Origin: Pinguiococcus pyrenoidosus
Lineage: Eukaryota > Sar > Pinguiophyceae > Pinguiochrysidales > Pinguiochrysidaceae
Direction of reading: 5' to 3'
Length of the DNA: 13,160 nt
Assembly: GCA_019677205.1 (NCBI GenBank)
Contig: JAAMXY010000310.1
Coordinates: 1-13,160 of the forward strand
The position numbers and the translations under genes are program-made. Shown in pieces: positions 1-8,125 of this stretch; the stretch's first letter is position 1, and every line of letters starts with the position of its first letter. The notes below the pieces were generated by a model. The model worked only from the letters and a program-made list of their open reading frames with translations, made no database searches and was not told where the DNA came from.

Positions 1-940
1 CGTTACGACACGCAGCTGGGCAATCAGATTCGTCGCTCAGGTTCTTGCTCAAGCTGTGCAAGGCTACTCTGGCTTTGGTCGTCCGCGGGGCGACCGATTG
101 GGCGGCTGGGCGCATGATTTTTTTTCCCCAAGTTTCCGTGCATGACGAAGCGGAGATCGACGGTTGCCTTTCGCGCGAAGCACCATGCGACCAGGTACAA
201 CTACCGTACCGTTCTGTACGCAGAACACCCATGAGCGGGCATCCGTTGCATGTCAAAAGCGTCCGCCGGTCGATCCACGCTGAAGTGCGCGCATGTTGAA
301 GGACCATGGCATCTCAGCAACTTGCCTTGATGCCTGCCGCCTGGCTGTGCGCGGAGCGAGGCTGGCTGGCTGGCTCTGCCGGCCTGAGTCGTGTTGGGAA
401 CGGGCTTGACTAGCTCCTTCGCCTGGCCTCCTGCTTCTTTGCCTGGCTCCTTCGCCTACCTGGAAGGTGATCGGCGAGCACCAGGCAGCGAGAGGCAGGG
501 GACGAGGCAGTGCATGATCGCTCCACTCGGTTCGACTGCAAGCCTCGAGGCAGGATATGAGCGAGGAAAAGGCGAGCTGTAGGGACGGATCCATCGTCTA
601 CCACACGCACCCGTTGTGCCGAGGGTACGGGACGCAGGAGTCAGACAGGAAGCGGGCACAAACAAGATTGCGGCCGGCGGATCGTCGTCTCCCAATCCAA
701 GATACCAACAGACCCGCCCAAGGCCGCACCCGCGACACCTTACTGTTCCGAGCTACAACTACCACTGTAGCCACTGCACGAACTGATGGCAGAAGGATAG
801 TTTCTTTTCGGCCTTTCCACCAATCATCTTACCCCAGTGGAAATCCTCTCTCGGCATATTATAGCACAATCCAATCACGAAGACATTTCCCCTGCGAATC
901 TGCCTTCCATCTCTGCAGGCGACGCCACAGATTGCAAGCG
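1..940. other. No supported gene; upstream flank of the BAR-SH3 gene
   Basis: I see no recognisable protein family in any frame here, and the open frames are short and of low-complexity Arg/Ser/Pro composition. Small repeats are present: a short GCTG run near 361-374, and the 12-base direct repeat GCTCCTTCGCCT at 413-424 and 446-457. The last 100 bases hold plausible promoter elements, listed separately. The stretch may be promoter, 5' UTR or the end of a neighbouring gene outside the window; the sequence does not decide between these. Confidence 0.5.
855..875 (+). promoter_or_regulatory. Possible core promoter of the BAR-SH3 gene
   Basis: An AT-rich element (CATATTATAG, 855-864) is followed at once by a CCAAT pentamer (871-875), 66-86 bases upstream of the chosen ATG at 941. 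It stands out against GC-rich surroundings. The position suits a TATA-like or initiator region, but the organism's promoter grammar is unknown and such short motifs arise by chance. Confidence 0.25.
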
Positions 941-2617
941 ATGGCCTCCAAGTGGCTCTTCAAAGCGAGCCGGCGAGCGCAGGTAGGTGTTGGCTGGGCG
1001 CCTGGCCCACTCGCAGCATGTCCTGACCGCGTACCTGCGCGGTGGGTAGGAGAACCTCCTGCAACGCCTCGGGGCGAGGGCTCGAGATGAAGACCCCCAG
1101 TTCGCGGCGGCGCAGGAGAGGTTCGTGATCGCCCAGGGGGAGCTGCAGGAGGTCTATGGCGCCCTGCGCCAGCATGTCGCCAGCGCCGTGGCGCTCAGCG
1201 ACGCCAACGACGTCGTGGCCACCATCGCCCAACGCATGTCCACGAGCTGCGGCACCCCAGACTGCACCGCGTGGCAGCAAAGCCACCGAGAGCTCAAGAT
1301 TGCCTTTCTCAAGACGGCGCTAGAGGAGGTGCTGGGCCCCTGCGCGGCGCTGTTGGAGAAGGTGCGTTCGTGTCCCTTCCCATGACGTGGGAGCTGCCAC
1401 GTTGGTAGAGGGAGCTTGGGGTGCAAAGACGAGCCAACGTAGCGGGGGCAACGCAGGCCTAGGCCTTGGGTCGATGTTCTCTTGATGGGTCACGCCGGAA
1501 TCCTGCCTTGCAATGTAGGTGCCACTGATCGAGGAGGAGATCAAGCAGAGGAACAAGGTGCACTTGGACCTGGACTCGTACCGAGCTCGGGCTCGAAACC
1601 GGACGCCCAACGTGGACGAGACCGCCTGGCAGACCCTGCAGGCCAAGCTCAACCGCGCGGAGAACGATATCGCCGCCATGAACCGCCACATCATCGAAGA
1701 GATTGAGGCGCTTGAGGCGAAGAGACCCCAAATCATCGCGGATGCGCTGGCTGCCTTCATTGGCAGCCAGCAGCAGTGGCTGGAGATCCAGTCCGGGGCG
1801 CTCGAAGACCTGCTGCCCAGCTTCCCCTCCAGCGCGGTCACCATCTGCACGTTCCTCGACAGGCTGGGGCAAGGGTCCGCCGCCTCCGAGGCCGTGCCCT
1901 CGGCTTCGTGGGCAAGCGGAGCGCTGCCACCGGCGGCAAACAGCGCTTTCGCCCGGGTTGGCGCAGCCGTGTCGACGTCTTCCGAGTCGAGCATCCCTTC
2001 CAGGAGGACGCAGTCCTTCGAGACGGCGAGCTGGCTGCAGAATGGGCAGCAGAGCGCGCCGGCATGGACCCAGCCCCAGAGCGGGCAGCAAAACGGGCAG
2101 CTTGTGCCGCAAGCGGTGCAGGTTGGACAGGCGCAGCCAGGGCAGCAAGCGCAGCAAGCGAGCAGGAACCCGTTCTACTCCAATTCGCCGAGGTTTGAGA
2201 ACCAGAACCCGATGGTGAGGCCCGCGGAGCCGGTATCCACACAGCAGATCCCCGTAGACCGCCTCAGCATCGGCCAACCGCAAGGCCAGGTCGCCGCCTC
2301 GCAGTCCTTCCAAACGACACAGGTAGGCCTCTTGGCTCCTTCGCCGACGTCTCGCTATCAAGCAGCGGAGGTGAATGCTCAGCGACTCCCTTCCGTCGAG
2401 GCAGGGCGACGGCGCTCGCCACGTGGAGTATGTGAAGGACCAGCCTATTCAGTACGTGAGAGTGTTGTACGAGTACAAGAAGCAGGACGACGGCGACCTC
2501 AATCTACATGTTGGAGACATCGTGACGGTGTACAGCAAGGCCGACGACGGTTGGTGGTACGGCACCGCGAGAGGAGAACTGGGGATCTTCCCCTCCAACT
2601 ATGTGGAGCCGGCATGA
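941..2617 (+). CDS. BAR-SH3 domain protein, amphiphysin/Rvs167 type (four exons)
   Basis: Predicted membrane-curvature and endocytosis adaptor of about 456 residues. Exons: 941-982, 1050-1361, 1519-2322, 2405-2617; all three introns (67, 157 and 82 bases) are GT-AG and phase 0. Residues 1-14 (MASKWLFKASRRAQ) look like the amphipathic H0 helix of N-BAR proteins. A helical BAR domain runs to about residue 233 and includes the typical HLDLDSYRAR segment. A disordered Gln/Pro/Ser linker follows (about 234-400), rich in GQQ repeats (residues 292-332) and carrying an NPF tripeptide (335-337). A C-terminal SH3 domain (about 404-454) shows LYEY, DDGWW and PSNYVEP. In the family, BAR dimers bend the plasma membrane and the SH3 domain binds proline-rich partners such as dynamin or actin regulators; NPF is an EH-domain ligand. 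Overall length matches Rvs167 and amphiphysin. The ATG at 941 sits exactly at the H0 helix; the frame also stays open upstream to an ATG at 557, giving an unattractive Arg/Ser-rich extension. Confidence 0.9.
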
Positions 2618-2765
2618 TCCTGGTGGCCAAAGCAAAGAGACGCCCTGTTGTGTCTGTAGCTCTCTAAGATGCAGCATCGCCAGCCCTCGTAGACTTTGCA
2701 GACGTCGCAGGCCTCCTCTGCAGACACACACCCCTCGCCCGGCACTTCGTCGCTTCGCTTGTGCC
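2618..2765. other. Short convergent intergenic spacer
   Basis: Only 148 bases separate the stop codon of the BAR-SH3 gene (+) from that of the purine gene (-), so both 3' UTRs and polyadenylation sites must fit here or overlap. I see no AATAAA on either strand and no other structure. Confidence 0.6.
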
Positions 2766-5700
2766 CTACGGGATGAGGCGTCCATGGACAACGACCTGGC
2801 TCTCCTCGCCGTCGCGCATCTGCCGCAAGCTGCCCAGGGAGAGGAAATCCTCGTTGGCCTCCTCCAGCATGGCATGCACGGTATCTACGTGCTGCGGATC
2901 GACCACGAGCACGAAGCCGACTCCGGAATTGAAGGTGCGTAGCATCTCGTCCTGGGTCAAGTTGCCCTCGATCGCGAGCCACCGGAAGACGGGAGACAGC
3001 GTCCAGCCGGCCTTGGCCACGTCAATTTCGGCGAGAACGCCCTTCGGCAGCACGCGAGGCAGGTTCTCCGGCAAGCCGCCGCCGGTGATGTGCGCCATCG
3101 CTTTCACCAGGCCGGCCTTGACGAGGGGCATCACCAGGCGCACGTAGATCCTCGTCGGCTGCAGCAGCGCCTCGCCCAGCTTCTTGGATGAATCGAAAGG
3201 CGCTGGCTCGTCGTAGTCTGCAGAGCTCCGGTCCACGATCTAGCATCACAACACCACAATTAGACAGGGGCAGGGCGAGAGATCCCGAGCGGAAGCACCC
3301 AGGCGAGCCACGGTGGCACACATACCTTCCGGACGAAGGAGAACCCGTTGCTGTGGACGCCGCTGGATGTCAGCCCGATCAGCTCGTCTCCAGGCTTCAC
3401 GTCCTTGGGCAGCGTCGCTCCCCGCTTCATCGCACCGACCGCGAACCCCGCAAGGTCATAGTCGCCGTCGTTGTACATGCTGGGCATTTCCGCCGTCTCC
3501 CCCCCGATCAGGCCGCAGTTGGCCTGCTGGCAGCCGGCGGCGATGCCCCTCACGACCTTCGTGGCGCTCTCGACTTCCAGCGCCCCCGTGGCGTAGTAGT
3601 CCAGGAAGAACAGCGGCTCCGCGCCGGCTACCACGAGGTCGTTCACGCACATCGCAACCAGATCGATGCCCACGTAGTCATGCACACCCGTCGTCTGCGC
3701 CACGCGCAGCTTGGTGCCGACCCCGTCGGTCGCCCCGACGAGAATCGTATCTTCGCCGCCATAGCCGGCTGCGTCCAGGTCGAAGAGGCCGCCGAAGCCA
3801 CCGAGATCGGCATCGCATCCTGGTCGCCGAGTAGCCTTGCACGCTGGCTTGATCCTCTCCACCAGGAGGTTCCCAGCATCGATGTCGACGCCAGCGTCCT
3901 TGTAGCTAAGGCTGACCGCAGCTGCAGTAGATTCGCTGGCGCCGGGGCCGATATCTCCCACTCTAAACTTCTCAATGGCCTCCATGAAAGCGCGGCTCTC
4001 CAGCGGCTGCACCTTCTCCTTCAAGGACTGGGGCGTCTCGCCCGGCTCTACTGACGTCCGGAGCTGAACTGCGATGGGTCCCCCGTCCACTTCCTCCGTG
4101 ACGAAATGCACCGTGCAGCCGCTCTCCTTGCGCCCGGCCGCGATCACGGCCTCGTGGACCGCAAGGTCCATGCCTCCGGCGAAGTCTGGCAGAAGAGACG
4201 GATGGACGTTGAGGCAGCGATTCCGCCACTGCGCGACAAACGCGGACGACAGAATCCTCATGTATCCGATGAGCAGGACCAGGTCGACGTCATGCTCCAC
4301 CAGCACGGAGCTGACCTCGACGTCGTAGCTTGCCCGCGACTTGCCCTTCGCCGACACGTGGGTCGCGGAAATGCCGTGGTTCCGAGCCTTGTCGAGGATG
4401 CCGGTGTCGCTCTTGTTACTCACGACGCAGACAACCTTCGCGTTCAGCTCGCCAGCTGCGATGCTGTCCAGCAGCGCTTGGAGCGTGGTTCCACGGGTGC
4501 TCCCCAAGACGCCAACTCGGAGAGGCATGGCCAACGCGCGATGGCCAATGTCCCGACGGTAGTGCATCCCGTCAAAGTGGATCTGCCTCAACGCGGCGTA
4601 ACTCTGCGCCAGAGCGCTGCGGAGGGACGGTCCGGTGCCCGTGACGGCGAGGACGCGACCACCCGAGGTGACGATGCTGTCCTCCTCGCCTTCCTTCGTG
4701 CCCGCGTGGTACACAAAGGCGCGCGGCACCTTTCCTGCATCCTCCAGGCCGGAGATCGTCAGCCCTTTGGGGTACGCCTGAGGGTAGCCGGGGGCGGACG
4801 CCACCACCGTCGCGGCGGAGCCGCAGCGCCACGTCACGGGCGAGGAAGCGAGGTTGCCATGGGCGCAGTTCGTGCAGATGTCATACAGGTCGCTGTCGAG
4901 GAGAGGCATGAGCACCTGAGTCTCCGGGTCGCCGAAGCGGCAGTTGTACTCGAGGACCTTCGGGCCGTCTGCGGTCAGCATGAGCCCCATGTAGAGCACG
5001 CCCTTGTACGGGCTGCCCTCCTCGGCCATCGCAGAGACGGTCTTGTCCAGCAGCGCCTGCGCTTCGACCTTGAGCGCCTTCGTCAGGCACGGCGCCGGCG
5101 CGTAGGCTCCCATGCCTCCCGTGTTGAGACCGCGATCGCCCTCAAAGATCCGCTTGTGGTCCTGCGCCCCAGGCATCGCGATCGCGTTGCTGCCGTCGCA
5201 GAACGCCAGACAGGAAACTTCCTCGCCGACAAGTCGCTCTTCGACGACAACCTTGCTGCCCGCGTTTCCGAATTGGGAATCCAGCATCATGCTGGACAAA
5301 GCCTGGACGGCTTCGTCCACGGTCTCCGGGATCACGACGCCTTTGCCGGCTGCCAGGCCGGAGGCTTTCACCACCACGGGATAGTCGACGGATCGAACGT
5401 GCGCCTCCGCCGCGGCGAAATCCGTGAACGTTCGGAACCGCGCGGTGGGAATCCCATGCCTCGTCATGAAGTCTTTGGAAAAGGCCTTCGAGGCCTCCAA
5501 GCGAGCCGCGGCCTTGGATGGTCCAAAGCAGGTGATGCCTGCCGCCGTGAGCGAGTCCGTGACGCCCTTGACGAGGGGATCCTCGGGGCCCACGACCACG
5601 AGCGATACTTCCTTCTCGCGCGCGAAGCGGCAGAGCTCCTGGTGATCGTCCACGGCGACGCTCTCGTTGGAGATCTTGGGATGGCCGTTGGCGGTGCCTC

Positions 5701-7863
5701 CGTTTCCGGGGCACACGTAGACCTGTCTCACGCGGGAGCTGTCGGCGAGCTTTACCGCGAGCGCGTGCTCGCGGCCGCCACCACCGATGACCAAGACGGT
5801 GCGGTCGGCAGTGCGAGCCAAGGCGCGCCAACCAATGTCCCGACGGAAGTGCATGCCTTCGAAGTGTATCCGGTCCAGCGCCGTGTACGCATGCGACAGC
5901 GCCCCGCGGAGATCGTCTCCGTAGCCCGTCGCGGAAAGCACGCGACCGCCGGAGGTTACGAGGATCCGTCCTCCATCGTTGCTGACGGTTGCCTGGGTGC
6001 CAGCATGGAAGATGTGGCAGTCCTGCACGTCCTCGGCGGACTCCAAGCCGGAGATGAGCAGTCCCTTCGGATACTTCTTCGGATATCCCGGAGAGGCCGC
6101 CACCACGTTGGCAGCGAAGCCGGGCTTCCACGCGACGCTGTGCTGGGACAGCGTTCCGTTGACGCAGGCCATGCAGATTTCATAGAGATCGGACTCGAGC
6201 AGCGGCAGGAGCACTTGCGTCTCCGGGTCGCCAAAGCGGCAGTTGTACTCCAAGACACGAGGCCCATTCGACGTCAGCATGAGACCAAGGTACAGAACTC
6301 CCGCGTATGGCGTTCCTGCAAAGCAAGCTCCCAGCACCACCACAAAGGGCAAGGAGAACGGTCAGGGATTTTGATGGCACTTCACCAAAAGCAGGAGAGC
6401 GGCCGTACCTTCCTGGGCCATCGCGCGAACCGTGCGCTCGACCAGCGCTTGCGCCTCCTTCTGCAGAGACTCGGTCAAGCAGGGCGCGGGAGCGTAGGCC
6501 CCCATGCCCCCCGTGTTGAGACCTTTGTCTCCTTCGAAGACCCTCTTGTGATCCTGCGCCGGTGGCATGCAGATTGCTCGCGTGCCGTCGCAGAACGCCA
6601 AGCACGACACCTCCTCGCCCCACAGGCGCTCTTCGATGACGACCTCGGTGCCGGCGTCTCCGAACTCCGTGTCGAGCATCATGCTGCGAAGCGCCTCGAC
6701 GGCCTGATCAGCGGTCTCCGGCAGAACCACGCCTTTGCCAGCCGCCAGCCCAGACGCCTTGATCACCACTTGGTAGTTGAGGGCCCTGACGTGCGCCTCG
6801 GCGGCGTCGAAGTTGGTAAAGCTCGAGTACCGCGCCGTGGGGATCCCATGGCGAGACATGAAATCCTTGGAGAAGGCCTTGGAGGCCTCCAGCCTCGCGG
6901 CCTGCGCAGACGGTCCCAGACAAGGGATCCCCGCCGCACTCATGGCGTCCGACAAGCCCATGGTGAGAGGTTCCTACGCCAAAGGAGATGCAAATCAAGG
7001 ACGTGAGGTGCACGGTCCTCCCTTGCCACAGCCTCACAAGCACTTGACATCCCACCTCTGGCCCGACCACTACCAAGCCAATGTCTCTCTCTTGCGCGAA
7101 GCGCACCAGAGCCGTCTCGTCCTTGACGCTGATGTCCACATTCTGGATTTTCGGAGACGCCGTGGCCGTGCCGCCGTTGCCCGGCGCGACAAACACTCTC
7201 GCGACCGAGTCGCTATCCGCCAGGCGAGCGGCGATGGCGTGCTCCCGGCCGCCGCCTCCAACCACCAGCACTGCCACCTGCTCGTCAACCGCAGCGCTGA
7301 GCTGCTCGGCGATCGCGGTGTCCAGCGCGGCCGTGCGCCGGAAGGCTTTGGCCGCCAGGTCCCGCTTCTGCTTCTGCGACACCGAGAGGCCGCCGTCCGG
7401 CAACACGCGGTCCAAGAGCCACTCGAAGTCCTCCGGGTCCACCACCACGCAGATGTGCTCGTAGTGGACAGCTGCGGCGCGCACGAGCGCGTGCGTGCCC
7501 ACGTCTAATCCGCCAATAGAGAAGTCGCCCAAGCCGGCCACCAGCACGCCCAGCCCGGCGTTACTTTGGCCCAGCAGCGCCACGAGCGCGTCCATCTCGG
7601 GGTCGTACTCGTGGGGGATCTCTGCTGCTTCGAGCGCCTTTACAAAGCCGTGTGAGACGCGTGCAACGCACTTGGGCGCACAAAAGATACACACGCAGTA
7701 CCAAGTGGATATCCGGACCGTTCAGCACGGTGATCAGCGCGCCCGTATGCTGAAGCTTGGCCGCCAGGTCGGCGGCGCCGTCCATGAGCGCGCCGCTGAA
7801 ACACGCGCGCATCGTGAGACGAAGGTGCGCGGAAAGAGACGGGTTAAGCGCTGCGGATGGCAC
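2766..7863 (-). CDS. Multifunctional purine synthesis protein: IMPCH-like - GARS - GARS - GART - AIRS (five exons)
   Basis: Predicted cytosolic fusion of about 1590 residues for de novo purine synthesis. Exons in coding order: 7863-7702, 7637-7056, 6973-6409, 6315-3326, 3239-2766; introns of 64, 82, 93 and 86 bases, all GT-AG. Residues about 18-167 resemble a shortened IMP cyclohydrolase. Two GARS (PurD) copies follow at about 175-604 and 608-1032; each has [26 protein letters not shown], the AQDHKR motif and the metal-binding [16 protein letters not shown] (PurN, about 1033-1220) has [16 protein letters not shown] and the catalytic Asp in [12 protein letters not shown] (PurM, about 1221-1590) has [29 protein letters not shown] and [19 protein letters not shown] and AIRS catalyse steps 2, 3 and 5. 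The animal protein is GARS-AIRS-GART, so both order and content are unusual. The first ATG is at 7863; an ATG at 7812 starts directly on the IMPCH-like homology. The first intron is the least certain: an alternative phase-0 donor (GTGCTG) lies slightly upstream. Confidence 0.93.
4529..5803 (-). repeat. GARS domain, copy 2 of a tandem duplication
   Basis: Second PurD-type unit, about 425 residues, beginning at [14 protein letters not shown] and ending at HRALA directly before the GART domain (MPLRVGVLG). Unlike copy 1 it has no intron: the frame is open across both places where copy 1 is interrupted. The [20 protein letters not shown] and [12 protein letters not shown] motifs are intact. Confidence 0.9.
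5813..7277 (-). repeat. GARS domain, copy 1 of a tandem duplication
   Basis: First PurD-type ATP-grasp unit of the fusion, about 430 residues, interrupted by introns at 6974-7055 (after VVGPE) and 6316-6408 (after AMAQEG). It is clearly homologous along its whole length to copy 2: both end in RDIGxRALA, and both share long near-identical blocks around the ATP- and metal-binding motifs. No lost key residue or frame break is seen, so both copies are probably folded and potentially active. Confidence 0.9.
7278..7812 (-). other. Degenerate IMP cyclohydrolase / MGS-like N-terminal domain of the purine protein
   Basis: Split by intron 7638-7701. The end of the domain is the clearest match to the N-terminal half of Pur[26 protein letters not shown] aligns with the family's LLRAAAKNHARVTVV segment, and [20 protein letters not shown] with its LALKAFxHTAxYDxAI helix. 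The start ([20 protein letters not shown]) matches the first strand and helix. About 45 residues are missing relative to the roughly 200-residue enzyme domain, including the GRVKTLHPxxHxG loop and the NLYPF stretch. The catalytic Lys of RAAAKNH (Lys137 in human ATIC) is Val here (about residue 111); the Asp of the family's IDIGG motif appears kept in LDVG (about residue 99). It is probably not an active cyclohydrolase. A regulatory nucleotide-binding role is an inference. Confidence 0.75.
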
Positions 7864-8125
7864 TGCGGCGGAGACTTGAGCTTGCTAGGGAGGAAACTTG
7901 TGGGTTTGGAGTATACCTAAAGGTACTTAAAAGTTGAGGCATAGTATTGTGACATTGAAATGCAATTTGTATGGATTTTTCATTGAATATAAATATTGAA
8001 TACTGGTGTATTTAATATAAACTTCAACATACGGCAGAACATATTGTAGACAAGAGTTTTACCCTTTGCTCTAGGAACTTCAAATCTTGTGGAAATTCGC
8101 GGATTTCCCGCCGTTTTTGGCGAGT
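7864..8125. promoter_or_regulatory. AT-rich bidirectional promoter region between the purine and ALDH genes
   Basis: The spacer between two divergent start codons is strikingly AT-rich from about 7905 to 8090, in contrast to GC-rich coding DNA on both sides. It holds several TATA-like runs and the direct repeat ATTGAATA at 7982-7989 and 7995-8002 (13-base period). Such a composition dip is typical of an unstable, nucleosome-poor promoter. The true transcription starts cannot be read from sequence. Confidence 0.6.
8091..8123 (+). promoter_or_regulatory. Paired E2F-like sites and a small inverted repeat just before the ALDH start
   Basis: TTTCCCGCC (8104-8112) matches the E2F/DP consensus TTTSSCGC, and a second, weaker match (TTTGGCGA within 8114-8123) follows on the same strand. 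An inverted repeat, GGAAAT (8091-8096) and ATTTCC (8103-8108), overlaps the first site. The pair lies about 240 bases upstream of the purine gene's ATG and within 35 bases of the ALDH ATG, so it could serve either gene. E2F control of nucleotide-synthesis genes is known in animals and plants; here it is inference. Confidence 0.35.

Noticed and set aside
253-594. Open frame of 113 codons on - in the upstream flank
   Set aside because: Low-complexity Ser/Arg/Pro/Gln composition, with no motif, splice partner or promoter to support it.
1459-2361. 300-codon open frame on the - strand opposite the BAR-SH3 gene
   Set aside because: It is Arg/Leu-rich with no recognisable domain, and it overlaps exon 3 of a gene with strong BAR, NPF and SH3 evidence.
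4106-7006. Very long open frame (966 codons) on the + strand, antisense to the purine gene
   Set aside because: It mirrors the GARS repeats and crosses two clear introns of the sense gene. Its protein is Arg/His/Gly-rich with no family motif, as expected from a GC-biased third codon position on the opposite strand.
7702-7740. ITVLNG in purine exon 1, which recalls the start of the AICAR transformylase domain
   Set aside because: The flanking residues fit the first strand of the cyclohydrolase domain by position, and nothing else of the transformylase domain is present. Probably coincidence, and partly dependent on where intron 1 starts.
8087-8125. ALDH start at a TTG codon upstream of the first ATG
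   Set aside because: Non-ATG starts are rare in eukaryotes. The segment contains the E2F-like sites, and the ATG at 8126 gives a good presequence.
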